From Sphingobium sp. (GTDB lineage: Bacteria > Pseudomonadota > Alphaproteobacteria > Sphingomonadales > Sphingomonadaceae), in contig JAHFPV010000013.1 of NCBI GenBank assembly GCA_023266575.1, positions 1 to 64,000 on the forward strand: 64,000 bases of DNA, read 5' to 3'. Under the pieces are notes generated by a model. The model made no database searches, was not told where the DNA came from, and saw only the letters and a list, made by a program, of their open reading frames with translations. Both the position numbers and the translations under genes were made by a program. This document shows positions 34,250 through 43,400 of the stretch, piece after piece. Every line of letters starts with the position of its first letter. Position 1 is the stretch's first letter.

Positions 34250-36376
34250 CTACACCCCCCCATGCGCCAGCGCGGCCAGCAGCAGCAGCGCGACGATGTT
34301 GGTGATCTTGATCATCGGGTTGACCGCTGGCCCGGCGGTGTCCTTGTAGGGATCACCCACCGTGTCGCCGGTGACGGCGGCCTTATGGGCTTCGCTGCCC
34401 TTGCCGCCATGATGGCCATCCTCGATATATTTCTTCGCATTGTCCCATGCGCCGCCGCCACTGGTCATGGAGATGGCGACGAACAGGCCGGAGACGATGA
34501 CGCCCAGCAGCAGCGCGCCAAGGGCGGCAAAGCCGTTGGAGACGCCAGCAACGGCGGCAATGACGAAATAGACGATGATGGGTGCCAGGACGGGCAACAG
34601 AGACGGGACGATCATTTCCTTGATCGCCGCCTTCGTCACCAGATCGACCGTGCGGGCATAGTCGGGCTTGCTGGTGCCGTCCATGATGCCCTTATTTTCC
34701 GCAAACTGCGCGCGGACATCCTTCACCACGTCACCCGCCGCTCGGCCCACGGCGGTCATGCCCATCGCCCCGAACAGATAGGGGAGCAGTGCGCCCAGCA
34801 GCAGCCCGACGATGACATAGGGGTTGGAGAGGCTGAAATCGACCGGGGCGGTAAGGCCCAGCGCCGAATTGTAGAATTTCAGATCCTCCGTATAGGCGCC
34901 AAACAGCACCAGCGCGGCAAGGCCCGCCGAACCGATGGCATAGCCCTTCGTCACCGCCTTGGTCGTGTTGCCGACCGCGTCGAGCGCGTCGGTCTTGACC
35001 CGGACGCTGTCATCCAGATGCGCCATTTCGGCGATCCCGCCGGCATTGTCGGTGACAGGGCCATAGGCGTCGAGCGCCACGACCATCCCGGCAAGCGCCA
35101 GCATGGCGGTGGCGGCAAAGGCGATGCCGATCAGGCCCGCCAGCTGGTGCGCGACGATGATGCCCGCGACGATCACCAGCGTGGGCAAAGCGGTCGATTC
35201 CAGGCTGACGGCCAGCCCCTGAATGACGTTGGTGCCGTGGCCGGTTTCCGATGCCTTGGCGATGGAGCGGACCGGGCGATAATTGGTGCCGGTATAATAT
35301 TCGGTGATGACGACCAGCAGCCCGGTGACGGCCAGGCCGACCATCATCGACCAGAACAGGTCCATGCCGGTATAGCCGCCGACCCCGTCCAGATCCGCGC
35401 CGAACACGGCGTGCATGTCGCCCAGCGTGCGCCAGGTGACATAATAGATGGCGGGGATGGAGAGGATCGCTGTGACCCAGAAGCCCTTGTAGAGCGCGCC
35501 CATGATCGACTGGCTGGCCCCCAGCCGCACGAAATAGGTGCCGATGATGGAGGTGATGATGCACACGCCGCCCACGATCAGCGGGAGCGACATCAGGTTC
35601 ATCTTGAAGGCATTGTCGACGCCCGCGACCAGCAGCGCGATCAGCACCATGGTCGCGCCGACGGTGACGACATAGGTTTCAAACAGGTCAGCGGCCATGC
35701 CCGCACAGTCGCCGACATTGTCGCCGACATTGTCGGCGATGACGGCGGGGTTGCGTGGGTCATCCTCCGGTATGCCGGCCTCGACCTTGCCCACCAGATC
35801 CGCGCCGACGTCTGCGGCCTTGGTAAAGATGCCGCCGCCAAGGCGCGCGAAGATGGAGATGAGCGATGCGCCGAAGGCCAGCGCGACGAGGCTGTCGATG
35901 ACGAGGCGGTCGTCAGGCGCATGGCCTGCCGGGCCGGTCAGATACCAGAAGAACAGGCTGATCGCGAGCAGGGCCAGGCCCGCCACGAGCATCCCGGTGA
36001 TCGCCCCCGCCCGGAAAGCGACCGTCAGCCCGCTTTGCAGCGTGCCGCGACAGGCTTCGGCGGTGCGGACATTGGCGCGCACCGAAATATTCATGCCGAT
36101 AAAGCCCGCCGCGCCCGACAGGATCGCGCCGATCAGAAAGCCGACCGCCGAAGTCAGCCCCAGAAAATAGAATGCCAGCAGCGCGACGACCGCGCCGACA
36201 ATGGCGATGGTGGTATATTGGCGGCCGAGATAAGCCTTGGCCCCTTCCTGAATGGCGTCTGCGATGGATTGCATGGTGGCGTTGCCCGCAGGGGCGCTTA
36301 GCACCTGGCGGCTGGTGAACAGGCCGTAGAGCACGGCCAGCAGGCCGCACCCTATGGCGATGGTGACGATTGGCAT
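34250..36376 (-). CDS. hppA: Membrane-bound proton-translocating pyrophosphatase
   Basis: 708 residues, about 16 transmembrane helices. [45 protein letters not shown] is the pyrophosphate-binding core, and [16 protein letters not shown] has Lys where potassium-dependent enzymes have Ala, marking the potassium-independent type. It hydrolyses PPi to pump protons, conserving energy. ATG at 36376 with GGAGAGGAA. The upstream 218 bases hold nothing recognisable. Confidence 0.95.
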   Translation of the reverse strand: MPIVTIAIGCGLLAVLYGLFTSRQVLSAPAGNATMQSIADAIQEGAKAYLGRQYTTIAIVGAVVALLAFYFLGLTSAVGFLIGAILSGAAGFIGMNISVRANVRTAEACRGTLQSGLTVAFRAGAITGMLVAGLALLAISLFFWYLTGPAGHAPDDRLVIDSLVALAFGASLISIFARLGGGIFTKAADVGADLVGKVEAGIPEDDPRNPAVIADNVGDNVGDCAGMAADLFETYVVTVGATMVLIALLVAGVDNAFKMNLMSLPLIVGGVCIITSIIGTYFVRLGASQSIMGALYKGFWVTAILSIPAIYYVTWRTLGDMHAVFGADLDGVGGYTGMDLFWSMMVGLAVTGLLVVITEYYTGTNYRPVRSIAKASETGHGTNVIQGLAVSLESTALPTLVIVAGIIVAHQLAGLIGIAFAATAMLALAGMVVALDAYGPVTDNAGGIAEMAHLDDSVRVKTDALDAVGNTTKAVTKGYAIGSAGLAALVLFGAYTEDLKFYNSALGLTAPVDFSLSNPYVIVGLLLGALLPYLFGAMGMTAVGRAAGDVVKDVRAQFAENKGIMDGTSKPDYARTVDLVTKAAIKEMIVPSLLPVLAPIIVYFVIAAVAGVSNGFAALGALLLGVIVSGLFVAISMTSGGGAWDNAKKYIEDGHHGGKGSEAHKAAVTGDTVGDPYKDTAGPAVNPMIKITNIVALLLLAALAHGGV

Positions 36377-36594
36377 AGATGTTCCTCTCCCCCAATTATG
36401 AATTTCATCGGCCGCTCCGCAGGGAATGACGGGCGGACGAAGGGCGCATCGGCGGGCGGCCGGACGGGTGGGGTCCGGCATCTAGCACCGCGTCAATCAG
36501 CATCAGGCACACGCACATAAGCGGTCCAACCGGGCTGAGAATAGGGTGAGATGAAGCTACAGGCCAGACAGCGCGCGTCAAGCGGGTTGGGGGC

Positions 36595-37509
36595 CTATCC
36601 GTGTTCCCAGCCAAGTATGGCCGGTAATGGCACGGTTGCGCCGTCGATCATCAGGGTAAGGCCCGCGCCGGTGCCGACATGGCCAATGCGGATCGCGCGG
36701 ACCGGGGGCGTGTTGCCGCGCGGCAGGGTGAAGAGCAGTTCATAGTCATCGCCTGCCTGTGCCGCAGCGATCTGAACGGCGATGCTGGCCCCGCGCACGC
36801 TTTCCAGCGCGGGGGAGAGCGGGATATGGTCGATGGTGACGGCGACGCCGCTGGCCTGCGCCATGCGCTGCGTGTCGATCAACAGCCCGTCCGACAGGTC
36901 CATCATCGCGGTGGCCAGCGGGGCGATCAGCGCCCCTTCCGAAAGCCGGGGCCGGGGGCGGCGATAGGCGTCGACCAGCGGGCCGGCCGCGGCGGGATCG
37001 GCGCGGGCTAGGGAGAGGCCTAAGCCCGCGTCCCCCACCGGGCCGGTGATATAGAGCATGTCGCCCGGCTGCGCGCCCGATCGCGTGGGGATGGGGCCGC
37101 TTGCCTCGCCGATCGCGGTCAGGCTGTAGCTGCGCGGGGCGGCGTCGGGCATCTTGACCGTGTCGCCGCCCAGCAGCGGCAGGCCATGATGGTCAAGCGC
37201 CTCGCCCAGCCCGACGAGAAAGGCGGCGTCCCAGCTTTCGTCCCCCGACAGCGCATAGTTGAGCAGGCAACCGACGGGGCGCGCGCCCTTGGCCGCGAGG
37301 TCCGACAGGTTCACGGCGGCGAGTTTCCAGCCAATGTCGGCGGGCGGATCGGTGGGGAGATAATGGACCCCTTCCACCATCGTGTCGCTGGTGAGGATCA
37401 GGTGAGTGTCGCCGACGGGCAGCACCGCGACATCATCCATCAACCCCTGCGCGGCGGGGTGGTTGGCCAGCAGGCGCAGCAGGGTGAGGAAGCGGGATTC
37501 CTGGCTCAT
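36595..37509 (-). CDS. thiL: Thiamine-monophosphate kinase
   Basis: 304 residues. HLILTSDTMVEGVHY, NLSDLAAKGARPVGCLLNYAL, and AMMDLSDGLLIDTQRMAQASGV are the ThiL signatures for ATP and thiamine phosphate. It converts TMP to the active coenzyme thiamine pyrophosphate. GGATGGAG precedes the ATG. A family A repeat separates it from nusB. Confidence 0.95.
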   Translation of the reverse strand: MSQESRFLTLLRLLANHPAAQGLMDDVAVLPVGDTHLILTSDTMVEGVHYLPTDPPADIGWKLAAVNLSDLAAKGARPVGCLLNYALSGDESWDAAFLVGLGEALDHHGLPLLGGDTVKMPDAAPRSYSLTAIGEASGPIPTRSGAQPGDMLYITGPVGDAGLGLSLARADPAAAGPLVDAYRRPRPRLSEGALIAPLATAMMDLSDGLLIDTQRMAQASGVAVTIDHIPLSPALESVRGASIAVQIAAAQAGDDYELLFTLPRGNTPPVRAIRIGHVGTGAGLTLMIDGATVPLPAILGWEHG

Positions 37510-37519
37510 ACTCCATCCT

Positions 37520-37596
37520 CCGTTCGCCCTGAGCTTGTCGAAGGGCCGTTCTTCTTTGAAGAAAGTGCGGGGCTTCGACAGGCTCAGCCCGAACGG
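37520..37596. repeat. Palindromic intergenic repeat, family A copy 3
   Basis: CCGTTCGCCCTGAGCTTGTC pairs with the far arm ending in CAGGCTCAGCCCGAACGG. Situated in the 97-base gap between thiL and nusB. Confidence 0.8.
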
Positions 37597-37606
37597 ATTT
37601 TAGTGT

Positions 37607-38056
37607 TTATGACCCCCGAGCGTCCTTGGCCACCGCATCCAGCAAGCCGTTGACGAAGCCGGATTCGCGCTTGTCGTAGAAGGCGTGGGCGACGTCGACA
37701 TATTCGCTGATGATCGTCGCGGTCGCGATGTCGGCGCGGGCGAGCAGTTCATAGGTGCCTGCGCGCAATATCTGGCGCATCGGCTTGTCGAGCCGGTCGA
37801 GGCTCCAGCCGCTCGACAGGCGGGCGACGATCAGCGCGTCAATCTCGTCGCGGCGCTTGTCCACGCCGGACACGACATCGTCGAAAAACGGCTCCTCCGC
37901 CGGGGCGTAGGTCACGTCCTCGATGGTGGCGCCCAGGCGATGGGCATGAAATTCGTGCAGCAGGACATGGACGGGGGTTCCCTCCATTTCGAGCTGATAC
38001 AGCGCCTGCACCGCGGCAAGGCGCGCGGCGGAGCGGGATTTGGAGCGTGCGTTCAT
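37607..38056 (-). CDS. nusB: Transcription antitermination factor NusB
   Basis: 149 residues. RSAARLAAVQALYQLEMEG and IDALIVARLSSGWSLDRLDKPMRQILRAGTYELL, plus IISEYVDVAHAFYDKRESGFVNGLLDAVAKD, are classic NusB. With NusA/S10 it prevents premature termination in rRNA operons. There is no clear SD; a family A repeat lies 15 bp upstream. In many Alphaproteobacteria nusB accompanies rib genes, which here lie elsewhere. Confidence 0.95.
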   Translation of the reverse strand: MNARSKSRSAARLAAVQALYQLEMEGTPVHVLLHEFHAHRLGATIEDVTYAPAEEPFFDDVVSGVDKRRDEIDALIVARLSSGWSLDRLDKPMRQILRAGTYELLARADIATATIISEYVDVAHAFYDKRESGFVNGLLDAVAKDARGS

Positions 38057-38070
38057 AAATAGTCCAATAG

Positions 38071-38147
38071 CCGTTCGGGCTGAGCTTGTCGAAGCCCAGT
38101 CCTTCTTAAGGAAAAGTGCGGCCCTTCGACAGGCTCAGGGCGAACGG
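38071..38147. repeat. Palindromic intergenic repeat, family A copy 4
   Basis: CCGTTCGGGCTGAGCTTGTC near the left end and CAGGCTCAGGGCGAACGG at the right; nearly identical to copy 3, 475 bp away. Confidence 0.8.
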
Positions 38148-38150
38148 AAA

Positions 38151-39440
38151 TTACTGCAATCTTAGTGCCACTGACGCAGCGTGCGCAGGCAGGCCTTCGG
38201 CTTCGGCCAGCGCCACAGCCGCCGGGCCGATCGCGCGGATCGCGGCATCGTCGAGGCTGAGGAAGCTGGTGCGCTTCATGAAATCCAGTACGGAAAGACC
38301 CGACGAGAAGCGCGCACGGCGGCCGGTGGGCAGGACGTGGTTGGGACCGGCGACATAATCGCCGACCGCTTCGGGGGTCATGCGACCGAGGAATACCGAA
38401 CCCGCATGGCGCACTTTGGCGAACAGCGCGTCGGGATCATCCACCGCCAGTTCGAGATGTTCGGCGGCGAGGCGGTTGACCAGCGGCATCGCTTCCTCAA
38501 AATCGCGCACGACGACGATCGCGCCATTGGCGGTCCAGCTGGCGCGGGCGACCTTCTTCGTGGCGAGCTGGCCAAGCCGTCCCTCGACCGCGCGTTCGAC
38601 CGCATCGGCAAAGGCCGCGTCATCGGTGAACAGGATCGACTGGCTGGTCGGGTCATGCTCGGATTGGCTCAAAAGGTCGGCGGCGATCCAGTCGGGGTCG
38701 TTCTTTGCGTCCGCTACGACGACGATTTCGGATGGGCCAGCGACCATATCGATGCCGACCACGCCGTATAGCTGCCGCTTGGCTTCGGCGACCCAGGCGT
38801 TGCCGGGACCGGTGATGACGTCAACCGGCGCGATCCGGTCGGTGCCATAGGCGAGCGCGGCGACGGCCTGCGCCCCGCCGACGCGCCAAATTTCCTCGAT
38901 CCCCGCAATGTGTGCGGCGGCCAGCACCAGCGGGTTGATCTCCCCATTGGGGGTGGGCGTGACCATCGCGATGCGCTGCACGCCCGCGACCTTGGCGGGG
39001 ATGACGTTCATCAGCAGTGAGCTGGGATAGGCGGCGCGACCGCCCGGCACATAGAGGCCCGCGGCGTCCACCGCGCTCCAGCGCGCGCCCAGCCGCACGC
39101 CCGCGCTGTCCACGCCGTCGCTGTCCACGGGACGCTGCTTTTCATGATAGGCGGTGATCCGCGCGGCCGCGAGTTCGAGTGCGTCGCGCAGCGTGCTGGA
39201 AATGCCGTCGAGCGCGGCGCGGGTTTCCACCGCTGTCACGGCCCATCCGGTGACGTTCAGGTCATGATGGTCGAAACGCTGCGTGTAATCGGCCAGCGCT
39301 GCGTCGCCGCCAGCGCGCACGGCTTTCAGGATCGCGGTGACATCGCGCGAGACATCCTCATCGGCCTCACGGCGCGCATCGACCAGCGTAGTGAAGGCGG
39401 CGGCGAAATCGGGGGCGGTGGTGGTGAGGCGCTGGGTCAT
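38151..39440 (-). CDS. hisD: Histidinol dehydrogenase
   Basis: 429 residues. GPGNAWVAEAKRQLYGVVGIDMVAGPSEI, DLLSQSEHDPTSQSILF and GYVAGPNHVLPTGRRARF-like stretches are the typical HisD motifs; zinc ligands (Gln, two His, Asp) are present. It oxidises histidinol to histidine in two NAD-dependent steps. It is downstream of hisG with a family B repeat between. Confidence 0.96.
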   Translation of the reverse strand: MTQRLTTTAPDFAAAFTTLVDARREADEDVSRDVTAILKAVRAGGDAALADYTQRFDHHDLNVTGWAVTAVETRAALDGISSTLRDALELAAARITAYHEKQRPVDSDGVDSAGVRLGARWSAVDAAGLYVPGGRAAYPSSLLMNVIPAKVAGVQRIAMVTPTPNGEINPLVLAAAHIAGIEEIWRVGGAQAVAALAYGTDRIAPVDVITGPGNAWVAEAKRQLYGVVGIDMVAGPSEIVVVADAKNDPDWIAADLLSQSEHDPTSQSILFTDDAAFADAVERAVEGRLGQLATKKVARASWTANGAIVVVRDFEEAMPLVNRLAAEHLELAVDDPDALFAKVRHAGSVFLGRMTPEAVGDYVAGPNHVLPTGRRARFSSGLSVLDFMKRTSFLSLDDAAIRAIGPAAVALAEAEGLPAHAASVALRLQ

Positions 39441-39451
39441 TACATTATACT

Positions 39452-39537
39452 CGTCATCCCAGCGAAGGCTGGGATCTCACTTTTCTTGGACCAAGCGCAG
39501 AAAAGGAAGCGGGATCCCAGCCTTCGCTGGGATGACG
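39452..39537. repeat. Palindromic intergenic repeat, family B copy 1
   Basis: Left arm CGTCATCCCAGCGAAGGCTG and GGATC; right arm GATCC plus CAGCCTTCGCTGGGATGACG. Between them a poorly matched centre of about 35 bp. It sits between hisD and hisG. Confidence 0.85.
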
Positions 39538-39545
39538 GTGTAGGT

Positions 39546-40208
39546 TCACGCCGCATCCTTGACCCCCACGGCCTTGCGAAACGCTTCCACCATCGGCGCG
39601 AGTTCGGCCGAGCGCATTTTGAAGGCGGCGCGGTTGACGATCAGGCGGGCAGAAATGGGCATGATGATGTCGGTTTCGACGAGGCCATTGGCTTTCAGCG
39701 TCGCGCCCGACGAGACGAGATCGACGATCCGCCGCGACAGGCCGAGCGACGGGGCCAACTCCATTGCGCCGTTCAGCTTGACGCATTCGGCCTGAAGCCC
39801 GCGCGCTTCATAATATTTGCGCGTTAGGTGCGGATATTTGGTGGCGACGCGGACATGGCTGATCGCGGCTTCATCCTCGTCGGCCAGGTCTGCGGGCTGG
39901 GCGACCGACAGGCGGCAATGACCGATGTCGAGGTCCACGGGCGCGTAGAGTTCGGAATAGTCGAATTCCTCGACCACGTCGGAGCCGACAATGCCGATCT
40001 GGGCCGCGCCATGGGCGACGAACGTCGCGACGTCGAACGCGCGCACGCGGATGATCGACACGTCGGGGCGATTGGTGGCGAAGCGCAGCGCGCGGCTTTT
40101 CTTGTCATGAAACTCCGCCTCCGGCTCGATACCGGCTTTGGCGAGCAAAGGCAGCGCCTCATCGAGGATGCGGCCCTTGGGAATGGCGAAGGTGAGGGTG
40201 CGAGTCAT
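39546..40208 (-). CDS. hisG: ATP phosphoribosyltransferase, short form
   Basis: 220 residues: only the catalytic core, with no C-terminal regulatory domain, so a HisZ partner is needed for activity and feedback. [16 protein letters not shown] opens it; [20 protein letters not shown] and [31 protein letters not shown] close it. Catalyses the first step of histidine synthesis. HisZ is not in the window. Confidence 0.95.
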   Translation of the reverse strand: MTRTLTFAIPKGRILDEALPLLAKAGIEPEAEFHDKKSRALRFATNRPDVSIIRVRAFDVATFVAHGAAQIGIVGSDVVEEFDYSELYAPVDLDIGHCRLSVAQPADLADEDEAAISHVRVATKYPHLTRKYYEARGLQAECVKLNGAMELAPSLGLSRRIVDLVSSGATLKANGLVETDIIMPISARLIVNRAAFKMRSAELAPMVEAFRKAVGVKDAA

Positions 40209-40260
40209 GACGCGCGGGCCTTAGCGGGGCCGGGGGGGGAGGGCAAGGATTTGGGGGGAT

Positions 40261-40401
40261 CTAATCCTCCTTGCGCCGCAGGCGTGGGGAGGGGGACCGC
40301 TCGCAAAGCGAGTGGTGGAGGGGCAATGCGCAGGTCGTGCCGTTTCCCCTCCACCACGCTTCGCGCGGTCCCCCTCCCCAAGCAAGCTTGGGGAGGATTA
40401 G
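40261..40401. repeat. Palindromic intergenic repeat, family C copy 1
   Basis: CTAATCCTCC at the left and GGAGGATTAG at the right enclose complementary blocks: GTGGGGAGGGGGACCGCTCGC and GCGCGGTCCCCCTCCCC, then GAGTGGTGGAGGGG and CCCCTCCACCACGC. The last bases of mnmA, including its stop codon at 40398-40400, lie inside the right arm. Confidence 0.8.
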
Positions 40402-41501
40402 GCGTCCACCATCGCGCTTTGCGTGCTGGCGATCCAGCCGCCGCCCAACACATGATCGCCATCATAGAGCACCGCCGCCTGCCCCGGCGCGACGCCATAT
40501 TCGGGGGCGTCGAACAGCAATTGTCCGTCCACCAGACGCGCGGGGGTGGGCTTAGCCATCGACCGCACTTTCGCCGTCAGCGGTCCGGCAAAGTCGCGGC
40601 CCAGCCAGTTGATGTCGGTGAGTGTCGCGCCCGATACCGCCAGTGCCGCCTTTGGTCCCACGATCACGCGCTTGGCCGGAGCGTCCAGGCGGATGACGTA
40701 GAGCGGATCGGGCTGGCCGCCAATCTCCAGCCCCTTGCGCTGGCCGACGGTGAAATGGATCATCCCCTTGTGCCGGCCCAGCACTCGGCCATCGACATGG
40801 ACGATATCGCCGCCTTCATCCGCGTCGGGGCGCAGTTTGCGCACGATTTTCGCATAATCGCCGTCGGGGACGAAGCAGATGTCCTGGCTGTCGGGCTTCA
40901 AGGCTACGGCCAGCCCCAGTTCGGCGGCGATTTCGCGCACCATCGGTTTCGGTAACCCGCCGAGCGGAAAGCGCAGATAATTAAGCTGCGCCTGGGTGGT
41001 GGCGAACAGGAAATAGCTCTGGTCGCGCGCGGGATCGGCGGCGCGATGCAGTTCCGCGCCTTGAGCACCCTCGACCCGGCGGACATAATGGCCGGTGGCT
41101 AGGCAGTCGGCCCCCAGATCGCGCGCAATCTGGAACAGGTCGGTGAATTTCACCCCCATATTGCATTTGACGCAGGGGATGGGGGTGCGCCCGGCCATAT
41201 ATTCGTCGGCAAAGTCGGCAATCACCGAATCGCGGAAGCGGCTTTCATAGTCGAACACATAATGGGCGATGCCGATGCGGTCGGCGACCGCGCGCGCGTC
41301 GCGTATGTCCTGCCCTGCGCAACAGCTGCCGGTGCGGCCGACCGCCGCGCCATGATCATAAAGCTGGAGCGTGACGCCGATCACTTCCGCGCCGGTTTTG
41401 GCGGCAAGCGCGGCGACGACGGAGGAATCGACCCCGCCGGACATGGCAACGACAATGCGCCGCGCATCGAGCGGCTGGGTTAGCTGAAACTCTGGCTGCA
41501 T
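40398..41501 (-). CDS. mnmA: tRNA-specific 2-thiouridylase
   Basis: 367 residues. PP-loop [15 protein letters not shown] near residue 23, the nucleophile region [13 protein letters not shown] and the persulfide Cys in [10 protein letters not shown], followed by [12 protein letters not shown]. It thiolates U34 of Lys, Glu and Gln tRNAs. The ATG at 41501 is preceded by CTATAG 8 bases away with no SD. Confidence 0.95.
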   Translation of the reverse strand: MQPEFQLTQPLDARRIVVAMSGGVDSSVVAALAAKTGAEVIGVTLQLYDHGAAVGRTGSCCAGQDIRDARAVADRIGIAHYVFDYESRFRDSVIADFADEYMAGRTPIPCVKCNMGVKFTDLFQIARDLGADCLATGHYVRRVEGAQGAELHRAADPARDQSYFLFATTQAQLNYLRFPLGGLPKPMVREIAAELGLAVALKPDSQDICFVPDGDYAKIVRKLRPDADEGGDIVHVDGRVLGRHKGMIHFTVGQRKGLEIGGQPDPLYVIRLDAPAKRVIVGPKAALAVSGATLTDINWLGRDFAGPLTAKVRSMAKPTPARLVDGQLLFDAPEYGVAPGQAAVLYDGDHVLGGGWIASTQSAMVDA

Positions 41502-41608
41502 GGCTGTGCCTATAGGGATGATGGGCGTCGGGTGCCAGTGTTTCAGCTTTGCGACAAAGCGAGCGCCCATTTACCGACCCTTATCCATTGCCGCGTAGAA
41601 GCAGCGTC

Positions 41609-41905
41609 ATGGATTTGAGTTTTCTTCGGACAGGCGGGCTTACCCCCGCCAATGCCAGACCCCTAGGCCGCACGCGCGTGCCGGTCTGGCCGTTCCTGCG
41701 GGCTGCCTGTGCAGCACAGCAGGCGGCCAGCCCGACTGCGCTGGCGGTTGCGGGCGTCCTGCGGGGGCAGGATGGAACGGAGGACTGGATCCAGGAACTG
41801 GCGGGAATTTTCGCGCCACGTTCCGGCGGCATGATCGAAGCCGTTCGGCTCGCAGGAAGCTTTAATCCGCTGATCGCGAACCGTTTAGCTGTGGGGAAAG
41901 GATGA
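41609..41905 (+). CDS. Hypothetical protein
   Basis: 98 residues: MDLSFLRTGGLTPANARPLGRTRVPVWPF then a helix AACAAQQAASPTALAVAGV and IQELAGIFAPRSGGMIEAVRLAGSFNPLIANRL. It precedes sciP on the same strand with 105 bp between. No signal, no family known to me. SD is poor (AGCAGCG), so I keep moderate confidence. Confidence 0.4.
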   Translation: MDLSFLRTGGLTPANARPLGRTRVPVWPFLRAACAAQQAASPTALAVAGVLRGQDGTEDWIQELAGIFAPRSGGMIEAVRLAGSFNPLIANRLAVGKG

Positions 41906-42010
41906 TGAAGGTGGCGTTTACCTTGGCGCTTTAGCCGTTCTTCAGGGCTGATGTGGATAAGGGGTTCGCTGCTGGATTTGACAACGCCAGCGCCGCTTTT
42001 GAGGGTAGTA

Positions 42011-42310
42011 ATGATCGAAAACCAGAAAATACGGCCAGCCCAGGTCGTCGGGCCGCTCGGAGAACCGCTGACGCTGGACAGCCTCCCGCCACCGGACACG
42101 ACCCGCTGGGTCGTGCGGCGCAAGGCGGAAGTCGTGTCGGCCGTCAATGGCGGTTTGCTGACCGTGGACGAAGCGTGCGCGCGCTATAATCTGACGCTGG
42201 AAGAATTTGCCGGCTGGCAGCGGGCGGTCGACCGGTCGGGGATGCACGGCCTGCGCGTGACGCGCATCCAATATTATAAATCCCTCTACGAACGGCAGCA
42301 GAAATACTGA
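42011..42310 (+). CDS. sciP: DUF1153 / SciP-type CtrA-inhibitory regulator
   Basis: 99 residues. WVVRRKAEVVSAVNGGLLTVDEACARYNLTLEEFAGWQRAVDRSGMHGLRVTRIQYYK is the helix-turn-helix DUF1153 family. In Caulobacter SciP binds CtrA and blocks its activation of target promoters in the cell cycle. GAGGG lies in front of the ATG. Note the CtrA-like box near 3.0 kb in this window. Confidence 0.92.
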   Translation: MIENQKIRPAQVVGPLGEPLTLDSLPPPDTTRWVVRRKAEVVSAVNGGLLTVDEACARYNLTLEEFAGWQRAVDRSGMHGLRVTRIQYYKSLYERQQKY

Positions 42311-42343
42311 TCCGCACAGGCGGAGATATATTCAGGCCAAGCA

Positions 42344-42380
42344 AAAAGGGGTCGCCGGGCAAGGCTCGGCGGCCCCTTTT
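42344..42380 (+). terminator. Rho-independent terminator after sciP
   Basis: AAAAGGGG-T-CGCCG (42344-) pairs with CGGCG-G-CCCCTTTT (ending 42380), ending in four T. Confidence 0.85.
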
Positions 42381-42457
42381 GCTTACGGATCAGGAAAAAC
42401 CGCCTGTAACGACGCGGGACGGGGATGGTTTCCCGGCCGGAATCATTTTTCACCCAT

Positions 42458-42482
42458 GGAACAGGCTGCCCCTTGCACCGTT
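42458..42482 (+). promoter_or_regulatory. Putative EcfG (general stress sigma) promoter
   Basis: GGAAC (42458-42462), 16 bases, CGTT (42479-42482): an exact match to the alphaproteobacterial EcfG consensus. The GlsB/YeaQ gene begins 48 bases downstream of the -10 element. YeaQ-family genes are stress-induced, supporting the assignment. Confidence 0.65.
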
Positions 42483-42529
42483 AATCCCTCAGCACCCAAC
42501 CCGCTGGGGGCGTGGTCAAGGAGAGTATC

Positions 42530-42787
42530 ATGGGCATCATTATGTGGCTTGTCGTTGGTGGCATTATTGGCTGGCTTGCCAGCATGGTCATGCGGACTGA
42601 CGCGCAGCAGGGCATCCTGCTCAACATCGTCGTCGGCATCGTCGGTGCGTTCATCGGCGGCATGATTTTCAGCGGCGGTTCGATCAACAATGCGGGCCTG
42701 ACGCTGTACAGCTTCCTCGTTTCGCTGGTCGGCGCGATCATCCTGCTGGCGATCGTCAATCTGGTCCGTCGCGGGTCGGTGCGCTAA
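42530..42787 (+). CDS. GlsB/YeaQ/YmgE family stress-response membrane protein
   Basis: 85 residues; three hydrophobic helices (MGIIMWLVVGGIIGWLASMVM, GILLNIVVGIVGAFIGGMIF, LYSFLVSLVGAIILLAIVNLV). The GWLAxxxM and NIVVGIxGAxIGG pattern matches the YeaQ family. ATG at 42530 with AAGGAGAG in front. Function unknown but stress linked. A terminator follows; the paralogue (42887-43135) converges. Confidence 0.88.
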   Translation: MGIIMWLVVGGIIGWLASMVMRTDAQQGILLNIVVGIVGAFIGGMIFSGGSINNAGLTLYSFLVSLVGAIILLAIVNLVRRGSVR

Positions 42788-42816
42788 CCACACCTGTCAC
42801 GACTGACCGCCCAAAA

Positions 42817-42848
42817 GGCCGCGCTCCTCACCGGGCGCGGTCTTTTTT
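42817..42848 (+). terminator. Rho-independent terminator after the GlsB-family gene
   Basis: GGCCGCGC (42817-42824) pairs with GCGCGGTC (42835-42842), followed by six T. Confidence 0.85.
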
Positions 42849-42886
42849 GTTGGTCCAAAATTCGCTCTTCCGAGGATTCTGAAAAA

Positions 42887-43135
42887 CTATCTCCGCGCGG
42901 CGAACCAGCGGTATAGGGCCAGCACGGCGATCGATCCCAGGATCGCGGCGATGAAGCCTGCGCTCTGGCCCGGTGCATAGAAGCCGGCGAGTCGCCCGAC
43001 AAAGCCCGCCAACAGCGCGCCGGCAATGCCCAGCAACATGGTGACGATACAGCCGCCAGGGTCGCGTCCCGGCATGATCAGCTTTGCGATTGCCCCGGCC
43101 AGCAGGCCGATCATGATCCAACCCAGCAAATCCAT
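42887..43135 (-). CDS. GlsB/YeaQ family membrane protein, second copy
   Basis: 82 residues; MDLLGWIMIGLLAGAIAKLIMPGRDPGGCIVTMLLGIAGALLAGFVGR matches the family, and the second half has another pair of helices (FIAAILGSIAVLALYRWF). It carries the PGRDPGG sequence typical of transglycosylase-associated (GlsB) proteins. GGGAGAGGAG lies upstream. Its neighbour gene on the opposite strand is a more distant paralogue. Confidence 0.88.
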   Translation of the reverse strand: MDLLGWIMIGLLAGAIAKLIMPGRDPGGCIVTMLLGIAGALLAGFVGRLAGFYAPGQSAGFIAAILGSIAVLALYRWFAARR

Positions 43136-43342
43136 GGCGCGCTCCTCTCCCTCGATGTTTCGCACCCGGCACATATAGCGCCATAATCGGGGGCTTTTGG
43201 CAAATGAATCCCGTTCCGGGCCGCCGCCCGTCCCGTTCGCGCCCAACGAACCACCGTGCCATTTCCGCCGCTTTGGCTTATACTGCCGCGCAATATCGCT
43301 TTGCCCTCCCCCTTTGACCCATGATATTGGGGCTTGAGGGCG

Positions 43343-43362
43343 GTGCTATATTCATATAACAC
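43343..43362. promoter_or_regulatory. Palindromic operator upstream of the RND efflux genes
   Basis: GTGCTATATTCATATAACAC: nine of ten base pairs match around the centre. It lies 38 bp before the adaptor gene. The AT-rich arms suggest a TetR-type repressor, but no regulator gene is adjacent. Confidence 0.45.
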
Positions 43363-43400
43363 AGCTGCTGGATGGCGAAGCGCCGGAGAGACAGAATCGC

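Noticed and set aside
34262-36301. 679-codon ORF on the plus strand opposite hppA
   Set aside because: Shadow of hppA codon usage in a GC-rich gene; no protein family features, His/Asp/Gln-rich low-complexity translation.
41581-42147. 188-codon minus-strand ORF opposite the hypothetical gene and sciP
   Set aside because: No SD or family; sciP on the plus strand is convincing.
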